Positions 54,638 to 64,000 of a DNA stretch of 64,000 nt are shown here, in pieces. Both the position numbers and the translations under genes were made by a program. The notes under the pieces are model-generated. The model was given only the letters and a program-made list of their open reading frames with translations. It searched no databases and had not been told where the DNA came from. Positions within the stretch are counted from its first letter, which is position 1. The number at the start of each line of letters is the position of its first letter. Source of the DNA: Bipolaris cookei (lineage: Eukaryota > Ascomycota > Dothideomycetes > Pleosporales > Pleosporaceae). The DNA lies in contig NRSV01000093.1 in NCBI GenBank assembly GCA_002286855.1, positions 23,213 through 87,212 of the forward strand, given 5' to 3'.

Positions 54638-55815
54638 ATGTCCTCGGATAAAGACTACCAAACCTACAATCTAGGCAACTTCAAGCTCAAATCTGGAGGT
54701 GAAATACCAGATGCTTTCATCGCATACAAGACACTAGGTGACTCTTCGCTGCCAGCCGTTATTTATCCAACATGGTATTCTGGAAGTAAGCACTGCGCAC
54801 TAAACCGTGATGCCGCAATTGCTAATCGATCCACACAGCGATATCTGACAATGTCTGGCTCACTGGTGCAGGTAAAACCCTCGACCCTTCCAAGTACTAT
54901 ATTATCATGCCTGCTCTGTTTGGCAATGGCCAATCCTCCTCACCATCAAACATGCCAGCTCTACGTCCCTTCCCAGAGGTGCTATTCTACGACAATGTGC
55001 GCGCGCAACACGAGCTTGTGACGAAGCACTTAGGTATCAAACATGCTCGTGCAGTGCTTGGGTGGTCCATGGGTGCTGGGCAGACGTATCAATGGGCCAC
55101 ACAATTTCCCGACTTTATGGATCTCGCTGTGCCGTTTTGCGGAAGCGCAAAGACCAGCCTGCACAACCAAGTCTTCCTAGAGGGCGTCAAAAGTAGTCTT
55201 TATGCTGCGCTAGGTACCAGCTCAGCAGGCGTTGCGAAATCAGATCTCTACACAGCCCAAGGAAAGAAAGTGGCGTTTTCGTCTGAGACACGAGAAGCTG
55301 GCCTCAAGGCCCTTGGACGCGTTTACGCTGGTTGGGGTTTCTCCCAAAGCTTCTATCGCGAGAAGTTGTATCAGAGTGCCCCGACGCTTGGATTCAAGGA
55401 CTTGGACGACTTCCTTGTCAACTTCTGGGAGTCATGGGCGCTGTCAAAAGATCCAGAAAATATGCTCACAATGGCGCACACATGGCAAGCTGGAGATTGC
55501 TCACAACAAGAGTCGTATAACGGTGACTTCAAGAAGGCCATGCAGGCTATCAAAGCGAAAACGTTGGTTCTCCCAGCGAAAACAGATCTCTACTTCCCAC
55601 CCGAGGATTCCGAGATTGAAGTTCAGAACATGAGGCCTGGCGTAGGAACACTGAAGATTTTTCCATCTATTTGGGGCCATTGGTGAGTTTACCAATTAAA
55701 GGGCAACCACGTTTTCGTGACTAACAGACGAAACAGGGCTGGTGGACCTGGGCAGTCAACAGAGGACGTCAAATGGCTGGATGAGCAATTGAAGATTTTC
55801 TTTGCTGAGAACTGA
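54638..55815 (+). CDS. Alpha/beta hydrolase, homoserine O-acetyltransferase (MetX)-like
   Basis: A 356-residue alpha/beta-hydrolase. Exons are 54638-54785, 54839-55682 and 55737-55815; phases agree. The catalytic set is visible: the nucleophile Ser in LGWSMGAGQTYQW (near residue 122), Asp in LVLPAKTDLYFPPED, and His in IWGHWAGGPGQS at the start of the last exon. The N-terminal FKLKSGGEIPDAFIAYKTLGD and WYSG...VWLTGAGKTLDPSKYYIIMPALFGNGQSSSPSN fit the MetX-like branch. The canonical MetX oxyanion motifs are relaxed, so true homoserine acetylation is uncertain. Another acyltransferase or hydrolase role is quite possible. No signal peptide. Confidence 0.9.
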
Positions 55816-55869
55816 GATGAGGCGTATATGCTGCCTCGCCCAAGACGCTGTAGTCGGAACCTGATTGAA

Positions 55870-56526
55870 TCAACCGACTAAAGTTGTCGACTGCTCCACC
55901 CTTGTGCTAGGTTCCCCTAATAATATAGTGCCAATAATCTTGAAGCGATCCTTTTGATCTTTGCGTTCAAGAACATGGACTCTATCAACATACCACTCCA
56001 GGGCAGTGGGTTTGTCATCTTTTTCTGCATTGTGTGCGAGGAACTCGGAGATGCTCTTTGTAATCTCTACACTAATCTTGTCTACGCCACTCTGGCTTTG
56101 TGTTTTTCCTACAGAAAGATGGGGCATGAAAGGCCGGCGGTCTCGGTCAACTCCATTTATAGAGAATTCGGACTGTAAAGCCGCCTGAAGCTTTCGGATA
56201 TTACTATAAGCGGTGGGGCCAAGCCAGACGGTCTTGTTCTTGAAGGTATGGTGAAAGACACCAGGTGGATCCGATTCGAGTGACATATGAAAAGGGGGTA
56301 TGGTGCGGGCTACTTGTTCAATTCGGACGCGAATGTCGTGCTTGAGTTTGCCAGACTCGGAGGGGGATATTAGGAAAGGATACAGCAAGTTGATATGCGG
56401 AGGCCATCGTAGAAACTGCTTGTCGTAGACGCGTCGCACTGCTTCGATTGGCGCAATGATGCGTGACGGAGGCAGCAGTACCAAGGCGCTTTTGTGAGAT
56501 AGCTGTGCCGGCAGCTGTTTCGCCAT
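55870..56526 (-). CDS. 2H phosphoesterase / 2'-5' RNA ligase-like protein
   Basis: A single exon of 218 residues from the ATG in ACCATGGCG (MAKQLPAQ). Upstream in-frame ATGs (to 56646) would add up to 40 residues. Two H-x-(T/S/N) motifs identify the family: PPHINLLYPF with His44 and MPHLSVGKTQ with His136. Both are set in the usual contexts, RWPPHINLLYPF and RPFMPHLSV, about 90 residues apart. Such enzymes open or form 2',5'- or cyclic phosphates in RNA processing. It ends 55 bases from the convergent hydrolase stop. It is divergent from the poly(A) polymerase gene, so shared regulation of two RNA-processing genes is possible. Confidence 0.88.
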   Translation of the reverse strand: MAKQLPAQLSHKSALVLLPPSRIIAPIEAVRRVYDKQFLRWPPHINLLYPFLISPSESGKLKHDIRVRIEQVARTIPPFHMSLESDPPGVFHHTFKNKTVWLGPTAYSNIRKLQAALQSEFSINGVDRDRRPFMPHLSVGKTQSQSGVDKISVEITKSISEFLAHNAEKDDKPTALEWYVDRVHVLERKDQKDRFKIIGTILLGEPSTRVEQSTTLVG

Positions 56527-56856
56527 GGTGATGTTGAAGGAGCCGACGCACTGGACCGTTCCTGGAACCAACTGCAGTGGCGCCCTAGCGGGCTTGGCAA
56601 CGACTCGTCCCAAAGACGGATGCATCCTAGGCTTCTGTTGTCGCATTCATTTCCTTTGCCAGACCCAGGATCAAATAAAGTCGCGTCACCATGTGGGAGC
56701 GCTCATAACATCACCAGAACTCCTCCAGTCCAGGCGCCTCTCACGACAATCCGCTCCGACACGCGCCTCATCGCCGAGTAGGATCCACCAAATACCAGCG
56801 TACTGCAGCACCTCCGAAGTTGCGCGACTCCCCACACCCATCCCATCACGTCGACC
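56527..56856. promoter_or_regulatory. Divergent promoter, 2H phosphoesterase / poly(A) polymerase
   Basis: 330 bp between the two preferred start codons. No TATA box is evident, as expected for housekeeping genes; no specific sites can be named. Confidence 0.5.
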
Positions 56857-58840
56857 ATGGACGGTCAGAAGAAGCCATCCCGCCAATTTGGCGTCACTAG
56901 TGCCATCTCAGAGGCCGCGCCTACCGAACATGACATCAAGCTGAACGACAAGCTCATCGAGACGCTCAAGGCGGAGAACGTCTTTGAAACCCCAGAAGGC
57001 AACCGAAGGAGGTACGTCACGCTGTCTGATATCGACGCGGGAACGGTTATCTAATATGATACAGGGAAGAAGTCATCGAACATATCCAGAAAGTCGTCGA
57101 AGAATTCATCCGTCGCGTGGGAAAGCAAAAGGGTGTGCAGCAGTCGGTCATCGATGCTGCAGGCGGCAAGATCTTCACATTCGGCAGTTATGCTCTCGGT
57201 GTCCATGGCCCGTCATCCGATATTGATACGCTCGTTGTCGCGCCTAAATTTGTGGCCATCCACGAGTTTTTCGAATTCTTCCCTCCAACCTTTCGAGAAA
57301 TGTCCAACATCGACGACATCAACGAGTTCGTGCCCGTCGAAGACGCCTTCGTGCCAATTATCAAGATGGAATACCGTGAAGTGAGCATAGATTTGCTATT
57401 CGCATCGTTGCCGAAGCGGTCTTCGATACCCAGGAACATGGATACTATCGAGAAGAAGGATCTGGAGGGCCTATCGGAGTCGGCAACCCGAAGCGTCAAC
57501 GGCACACGAGTCACCAATGAGCTTCTGGATGCAGTGCCGCAGAAAGTCAGCTTCAGGCATGCTCTAAGGGCTATCAAGCTGTGGTCCAACCGTCGAGGCA
57601 TCTACGGAGCTGTCTTCGGATACCCTGGTGGTGTCGCATGGGCTATTATGGTTGCTCGCATTTGCCAACTCTACCCCATGGCAAATGGTGCTACCATTGT
57701 TTCTAAGTTCTTCAGTCTGATGTACAAGTGGACTTGGCCGAGACCGGTCATGCTGAAGCATATTGAAGAAGGCGATTTGGGTTTGCGGGTATGGAACCCA
57801 CAGGTATATGGTGGTGACAGAGCACACCTCATGCCCATAATCACGCCTGCGTTCCCCTCCATGTGTGCCACACATACTGTCATGCCATCTACCCTGCGTA
57901 TTATGAAGGACGAATTTGGAAGAGCGGACAAGATCCTACAACACATCTTTGCGGGAACAAAAGATTGGAATGCACTATTTGAACGACACTCATTTTTTAC
58001 CAAAGACCACAAATACTACTTGAGCGTGGTTGCTGCAAGTCGGACCAAGGAGGCAAACTCGACATTCTCTGGACTGGTACAGTCTAAAATCCGCCACATT
58101 GTCAAGGGCATTGATGATGGACAGACTGGTATCGATACTGCACGTCCATACATCAACTACTTCGAGCGGTATCATCGTTGTAAAGACGATCAGTTCCACG
58201 AAGTTACTCAGGGTTCCCTCGAGTACATGATTCCAGCCTCTGAAGTGCCTGCAGACGGCACTGCGCCAGCCGACGACGATACCCACATCATCTACACCAC
58301 GACCTTCTACATTGGTCTCACTTTGCCTCCGGGTGCGTCTAATCAATCTGCGTACTTTATGATTCACCATGCTGACTGCTCCGACAGATGCTACCAAGTC
58401 GCTCGATATTTCTTACCCTGTCAGTCAGTTCAGGAGCTATATCACAGACTCAGATCTTTACGATGAAAAGCTTATGTCCGTCAAGGTGGTTCACACTCGC
58501 AAGTAAGTCTTTCAAACACCGTCGCTTTACCATTCGCTGACCAAGTAGCACTACACTTCCTGACGACGTATTCCTGCCGGGAGAAACGCGACCGAAGAAG
58601 CCCAGCAAAGATAAAAAGAAGAAGGATGCGAAAAGTGCTAAGCGCCACTTCGCCGATACTGGCCTTGACGTGCGTGAAGAACGCCTCACCAAATCCTCCC
58701 AGCGCTCACCCGTGTCTCGGGGGTAGTATTACACCAAAATGCTGACGATTGTGCTAATGTAGGACAGCGAACATTCTGCAGCAAAGCGCCAACAGTCCAA
58801 GCTTGCTGCCAATGGAGTCCCTACTCCAACGGCAGCGTAG
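56857..58840 (+). CDS. pap1: Poly(A) polymerase
   Basis: Nuclear poly(A) polymerase, which adds adenosines to cleaved mRNA 3' ends. The product is 578 residues. Exons are 56857-57011, 57065-58332, 58388-58502, 58549-58669 and 58763-58840; phases agree. The nucleotidyltransferase core has FTFGSYALGVHGPSSDIDTLVV with the DxD pair near residues 102-104 and the third Asp in VSIDLLFA near 160. Then come LRAIKLWSNRRGIYGAVFGYPGGVAWAIMVARICQLYP and the central-domain marks PRPVMLKHIEEGDLGLRVWNP and MPIITPAFPSMCATHTVMPSTL. The RNA-binding C-terminal region follows, with ISYPVSQFRSYITDSDLY. The tail is basic (PKKPSKDKKKKDAKSAKRHF) and serves as a nuclear signal. Length and order match yeast Pap1 and S. 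pombe Pla1. Confidence 0.97.
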
Positions 58841-59948
58841 GCTTTGTTTCAGCTAAGCTCGCGCATGTTCGCAATACTTCCACCCTTTCATTTTGCTTAT
58901 AACCTTGGGGTTTCTGACATTTCTTTATTATTCAGTTCCGGCTGCATTTTAATGCACAACCAAAGATCCACCTTGTTAGCAACTTACCCTCCGAGACAGG
59001 GTTCGTTTACACGCCGAGCACACACATACCTTCGCACCGGCCGTCCGACGCCGCTCCAGGTGCGTATCAGTGCTACCGAAGGCCTCTAACAAGAAATCCA
59101 GAAAAAAAAGTAGGAAAAGAGCGCATTCTTGCGCATCAAAACACAGCACTACAAATAGGTTTGGTCACGTCCACTTTACAATAATTTTTCCTCGATCCAC
59201 TCTACTTGGCGTTTTAACCTGGCGTTTAAAAAGCATCGGATGGCGTTTGCGATAAGAGCGGGATGCACCCATAGCTTGCACGCACGCACGCGGCGGTGTT
59301 TGAGTTTCTTTTTCGGCTTGAGAGAAGGGGGCAGTCATATCTGCTTTCAATACTTCGCATAATGGCAGGTGACTGGTTGGATGCGAAGGCGTTGTTTTTA
59401 GTAGCGGCAGCAAGCCTATGCATACGGTTTCTGTACGTAATTTCGCAAGTCTGTACAACCAAAATTCACAAATACATGGAGCCTTGGAGCTCCGACAAAG
59501 TCGTAAAGAATGGATTCTTGATTGTCAAAAGTGAAGAGATGATGTGTTCTGCTTGACTTCCGGGACAGGATGATACTATATTGTTCCTTTGGGATTGAAG
59601 GTATATATTACTCGGCAATAATAAAACATCCTTTTAGGGAGATGTTTGGCGCTCGAGCAATGGCATTGGTCTCACAAGCGATAGGACTGGTGTTATGATG
59701 GTGGGAATCGTTGCGAATCGAACGCACTTTTTCCGTAAATTGAACTGTCGCAGCCGCAGTTGCCTCACTAGTTCATGGGGCATATGCTCACGTGAAAACA
59801 CGTATACTCCGTCCTTTGCATCCACCAATCACGACCTGCTGGCGCCTAAATGCCCCGCAGCTACTGACAAGTCGTCAACAGACGCCGTCTCCGGTTTTGC
59901 TTCTGTTCTTCCTTCCCAATTCACTGTTCAGATTATCAGACAAGAATC
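58841..59948. other. Intergenic region
   Basis: 1.1 kb with no secure gene. A 64-codon ATG-initiated ORF at 59362-59556 on the plus strand contains one hydrophobic segment (ALFLVAAASLCIRFLYVI) and could be a small membrane protein, but it has no other support. Confidence 0.4.
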
Positions 59949-61431
59949 ATGGTTGTGCAATCGCGCCAGTACGGGTTCTTTCCATCAATAATCTCTTTTA
60001 TATCGCGATCGCAGCTGATTGACTTCTTCATAGTGAACCTAATTCCGGACTTGATCGCAGGCTCTGGGGTCTTGATCATGATCAGTCTGTGCAGTTACTT
60101 GGCTTGTATGATGAAGGAAGAGCGTAAGGAGCTTTGAAACCATAGACCATGATATACTAATATTTGAACTAGCCTCATAACCAGCTATCTTGGGATACAA
60201 CAAGAGTTTGTGAGCATCGTGACTTTAAATCGTTACACACCGCTAATGTTTTCAGTATTGAAGCAAACAAGAAGAGAATCTTTGGTGATTCATGGGAAGA
60301 AATCGATGAAGAGAGGATCAACGCAGCTCGACTCACGTTGTTTTACCATGAATTTGAAGCACTGGAAGCTGAAGCTGAAGAAGATCAGCAAAGAATGGAT
60401 AAGGATCTCGCGCTTCAGCAACTCAAAAAAAAGCTGAATATTACTGACGAGTATATTTACACAAGAATCACCTGCGGATTGAATGGCTGATCATCTATAG
60501 AAAACTAAACTCTGTTGCCACGGCGTGCTCCAAACTGGAACTATGTCTCCCTTTGACATCGCTCATCCTTTCAAGACTGCCACGCGAGCTTCGCGATCAA
60601 ATGTGTGTCATTAGCTCTCGTAACTGCAGATTGACCATTAGAAGGCCTTTTATGAGAATTGACAAGGTGGAATTATTGAGGAAACTCTGCTGACCGTTTT
60701 GTGCTCATAGCTACGATAATCTTTGGGGTGATGAGCATGCCGAACGTCTCGATGCCGCTCTTTCGATGATCCCTAATGCAGTCAAGATATCTGACCAACC
60801 CATCCTTGATTTGCCATGTCTTTCTGTGCCATCATTCGCTAATTCCGAATTCGTGGGCACCGAATTTGCATCTGAGGCTGCAACGAGGTACTTTAGGGCT
60901 ATAACAGTCGCTGAAATCGATTATCGGTGTGTTCGAGCTCACCTCAATCGTAACCGCTTCGGACCCATGTGTTTTCCAATCAAAGAGGTTATCAACAGCC
61001 TTACCTTATGTGTGCACGAGAATTCACCCTACGGGTTGGGGACATCAAGATTCGCGAAAACGGCTCTGGAAGACAGTCTGGATAGCCTTCTCATGCTCAA
61101 AAGCAATCGACATTTAACAGTTAGAATCTATCTGCCCTGGTCAATACAATACAAAAAGGGCCTATTTGAGGTCCTCGAAACTATCAGACCCTTCTTTGCT
61201 ACGTTCCGAGACGCCAACATGGACGTCAGGGTTCTAGGCTACGATTTCTTCAATCCAATTGAAGATGACAGTGAATACATCTTTTCAGAACAACTGAATT
61301 ATTACTTCGACGGTACACCGGAAAAGTGGCTGGAGATGAAAGCCAAAGAGGTCAACGAGATAGCAGACGTAAAGCAAAGGAGAGCTTGCAAAGGCGTTCG
61401 TAGCTCATGCTCGATTGGGAAATGGCGCTAA
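59949..61431 (+). CDS. Hypothetical fungal protein with 2EXR-like LPRELRDQIY motif and N-terminal membrane segment
   Basis: A 405-residue protein that appears only after splicing. Exons are 59949-60123, 60185-60209 (25 nt), 60256-60450, 60501-60602 and 60711-61431. The introns are 61, 46, 50 and 108 bp; all end in AG with CTAAT/CTGAT/CTGAC branch-like words, and all phases agree. Residues about 23-50 are strongly hydrophobic (LIDFFIVNLIPDLIAGSGVLIMISL), one possible membrane segment. Residues about 70-130 are an acidic helix (EEIDEERINAARLTLFYHEFEALEAEAEEDQQRMDKDL). Residues 158-171 read LPRELRDQIYDNLW, the hallmark opening of the fungal F-box-like/2EXR family. The rest (ATRYFRAITVAEIDYRC and later) matches that family's general style. 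Function unknown. The 5' end could lie further upstream. Confidence 0.75.
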
Positions 61432-62303
61432 TCAAGAAGGTAGATATTGCGGGCCATGCGGGTGAACCTTGGGTTCTTCAATAAAGAGAGTCGGCATAAT
61501 GAAGCCACCAAGGCCACCTGATGCTATCACGATCCCTACTAGCCTGCGTTATATGTATGTCGATCGTGGGACTTTGTTCGGTGGCTGACTCGTGCAATAC
61601 CTGTGTTGCGGGAATTGGGTGCCAGTAGGAGGCGGGCATTGTCGCATGTTCAGGCTTTGGACACTTGGCAGGATTCCAAATTGATTGTTAAGCCTCTTTT
61701 ATCGATATACTGTTATTGTTTCAAGCTTTTGAATATGCTTGCATAAGTTTGCACGCTGTGCTTCTCAGAGATATACTTTGGCCTTGAGAGGGAATAATAT
61801 ATATTAATGACCAGGAACAGTTTTCTGCTCCACGGTATCACGGGCCCAAATAAATACCCCGGCACCCGTAAGCCCTGGCTATGCACGGAAGAAAAGTGCG
61901 GCAGGGCTTAGCTCTTAACAAAGATTGGCTATTTCTGTGGTGTTGACGACGGCCCCTAGCGGCACTGCTAAACCCGGGGCGGACGCATGTCGCCAATTAC
62001 GTCATAGGCAAGTCGGAAGACGCGCGCACGCCTCCACTAAACCCCGTCTCCAACACAGTACAACAGGGTTTGGTATGTGCCCAAGCCGAAAATGAGCCAA
62101 AAGATAAGTTGTACCTCGCGTGCTGTTGTACGCTGAATACGTCCTCAACTTTTGTTTCTGCCTCAGAAAGCATCCTTGGTCATCCTGCAGCGGAAATCGG
62201 ACGTGACCAGCGCAGAATCGGGCAAGCCTCACGAATATTAGTGGAGCTGCAACAATCTTGGCCTGATGCGACCGTTTTTTCAAGCAACACCAACCACGAC
62301 GAT
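61432..62303. other. Intergenic region
   Basis: Promoter of the DLH/NTF2-like gene. AT-rich, then GC-rich. An open frame continues into the gene from about 62070 but has no ATG. Confidence 0.45.
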
Positions 62304-63707
62304 ATGGCGCAACAATTCCTTGCCGACCGCAATGGCTGGTTGTCCTTTAGGAGCAGCACGCCGTTGCTCTACATTACCGCTGAAGATGCCGAGTTTGATG
62401 TCCACACCATGAAGGCATGGCGTGACGAGGGCTTTGTCGTCGAATACATTCCCATGGGCAATGGCGGGAAGCAATATGTGCAGACGCTCCATAAGTTGGG
62501 CGAGAACATGAGTATTGGAGAGCGTTACGCTATCGTAGGTATACGACCCTTTCTTAGTCTTGCGCATTGAAAACGACCACTGGCTACTAGTTGCCGCCCG
62601 AGACAGCATTCGCTGACGGCAGATTCTTAGCTTTTGGAGACGCAGCGGCTGTGTGCTTAGACATCTTTTCGGAGCCCAGAGCCGCGACCTCGAAACTCTG
62701 TTCCCTCATCGCTTACTATCCGACTTCTATTCCCGACACACGACATCGCTTCACCTCCTCTTTTCGCGTCCTCGTACATCTCGCAGAGGGCGCATCCGGA
62801 AATGAGTGCACTGTGGGCGTGGTGCGCCGTCCAGAAGTCCTCGGCATCCAGGGCAAGCGGAAAACGGTGCAGAAGCGCGTCACGCCTGGCATTGGCGTTG
62901 GAGGTTTGCAGGATAAGATCTTATATCCTTGCTTCACGTACGAAGGCGTAGATGCTGGGTTTGCCGAACATGATCTGCCGGAATATGACGCTGTCGCTGA
63001 TGCGCTTGCATGGAGCCGGAGTTTGAGCACAGTAAGAAAAGGCTTCAGCGCTGAAGTTGACTTGGAACGAGTACTGGAACAGAACGAAGAGCGTGCGTCC
63101 TTCCTTCAGCAACTTTCCCGTAGTAATAGTCTAACAAAAAACAGAAAGGTTCCATGGCAAGGCAATCGACAAGCTCTTAGAAACATATACCCGAAGCCCA
63201 CGGCCCTCTGTAAACTTTACCCCAACGATGACGGGCGGCAGCGGTGTGTCCGACCTCAAACGTTTCTACCGTGACTACTTTTTGAGAAGCTGTCCGCCAT
63301 CCCTCCATATGCGCCTCATCTCGCGCACTATAGGTGCTGACCGTATTGTCGATGAAATCTACTTCAACTTCAAACACACCTGCCAGATGCCTTGGATCCT
63401 ACCGGGTGTCCCTCCTACAAACCAGAAAGTCGAAATCGTTGTCATAAGCATTGTTGGCTTCCGTGCTGGCAAGATCTGGAGCGAGAGGCTGTATTGGGAT
63501 CAGGCTAGTGTGTTGTTCCAAGTTGGATTGCTGGATCCAGAAGAGGTCCCGAAGGATTTCAAGGGCAAGGCTAAGGGAGATGACGATGATGAGGATGAAG
63601 ATGGCGAGGGTGGCCTTGAGATGCTGCCTGTTAGTGGGAGCGAGGCTGCGAGGAAGGTTATGGACGTTGAGAGTGAGGAGTTTAGTAATATGATTGATGA
63701 TTGGTAG
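62304..63707 (+). CDS. Dienelactone hydrolase-like / NTF2-like (SnoaL-type) fusion protein
   Basis: A 419-residue protein. Exons are 62304-62538, 62631-63092 and 63145-63707; phases agree. The N-terminal half (to about residue 225) follows the dienelactone-hydrolase-type alpha/beta fold: PLLYITAEDAEFDVHTMKAWRDEGFVVEYIPMGNGGK, then ERYAIVAFGDAAAVCLDIF and CSLIAYYPTSIPD, with a late AGFAEHDLPEYD His. At the nucleophile elbow, where active members have G-x-(C/S)-x-G, this protein has GDAAA, so hydrolysis is doubtful. The C-terminal half (RFYRDYFLRSCPPSLHMRLISRTIGADRIVDEIYFNFKHT...VVISIVGFRAGKIWSERLYWDQASVLFQVGLL) is NTF2/SnoaL-like. An acidic tail (DDDDEDEDGEGG) follows. No signal peptide. Substrate unknown. 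Confidence 0.85.
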
Positions 63708-64000
63708 GCGTTCTAGAGGATCATGGGAAGAGCAAGAGTGCAGATGTATCGAATTTTCTGTTCATATATTCATTTCTTTTGCTTTGCATTGCCCTTAATT
63801 ATTTTTTAAAACAACTTTGAAGTGCTTAGAATAATCCCTAATGTCTATTTCATTTTTATATGCTTTCCTCAAGGGAGTGAAGAATTGTCAAGACTGTCAG
63901 AAAACATAACGTGTATGGCAAGCGAGCGGCGCAGGCAAGCGAGCGGCGCACCCCATCAAACTTGCGCACCTCCTTAAACTAAACATCTAATTACTCAATA
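63708..64000. other. Terminal intergenic stretch
   Basis: 3' flank of the last gene, AT-rich; a perfect 17-bp tandem duplication lies inside. The window ends without another gene. Confidence 0.5.
63917..63950. repeat. 17-bp tandem duplication (GGCAAGCGAGCGGCGCA x2)
   Basis: Two perfect adjacent copies of a 17-bp GC-rich unit in an otherwise AT-rich 3' flank. Confidence 0.9.

Noticed and set aside
59695..59735. tRNA-like GGGAATCG...CGAATCGAACGCA stretch
   Set aside because: No cloverleaf with acceptor and anticodon stems could be formed.

Overview
This is nuclear DNA from a filamentous ascomycete, most likely a dothideomycete of the Pleosporales (the order is inference). The evidence is short GT-AG introns of about 46-108 bp, mixed-strand single genes without operons, family content (Zn2Cys6 regulator, BIM1-like copper protein, calpain, MAL-type and hexose-type MFS carriers, poly(A) polymerase) and DNA transposons carrying what look like C-to-T/G-to-A (RIP-type) lesions. 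Exon structures were worked out by hand. For every gene given an exon list, the phases agree and the proteins read through the junctions.

Layout. 1-2.8 kb: fumarase with two possible starts (mitochondrial and cytosolic). 4.3-9.1 kb: a repeat wreck holding an ankyrin-protein fragment, a LINE tail, a dead hAT element with terminal inverted repeats, and a 245-bp solo LTR. 9.2-13 kb: an orphan gene and a decayed CCCH zinc-finger gene. 13.8-16.1 kb: a Zn2Cys6 transcription factor with a probable GC-AG intron. 16.2-18.0 kb: a dead Fot1/pogo-type element. 18.5-19.9 kb: an N2227 (carnosine N-methyltransferase-like) enzyme with an apparent signal peptide, followed at once by a 281-bp solo LTR. 21.3-25.0 kb: a divergent pair of sugar transporter and SMP-30/gluconolactonase-like protein. 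26-29.5 kb: a second 245-bp solo LTR, poorly conserved small ORFs, and a conserved fungal gene. 30.1-33.4 kb: a calpain-family protein with GRGGYN repeats. 35.4-36.5 kb: a fold-back pogo derivative. 36.7-37.5 kb: a BIM1/X325-like secreted protein. 38.5-40.3 kb: a proline-rich coiled-coil protein. 42.2-42.4 kb: a small secreted cysteine-rich protein. 43.4-43.7 kb: a second, almost identical 281-bp solo LTR. 45.5-47.3 kb: a MAL-type transporter. 47.8-49.6 kb: a full-length Fot1-like transposon whose transposase lacks only its first catalytic Asp. 51.2-58.8 kb: a dense block of MATE transporter, flavin-reductase-like protein, MetX-like hydrolase, 2H phosphoesterase and poly(A) polymerase. 59.9-61.4 kb: a five-exon gene with a 25-nt exon. 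62.3-63.7 kb: a DLH-like plus NTF2-like fusion.

The genes are mostly unrelated housekeeping and accessory functions. The one arrangement suggesting shared work is the divergent transporter/lactonase pair. Transposable elements sit repeatedly within a few hundred bases of gene 3' ends. No CRISPR array, rRNA or tRNA was recognised.
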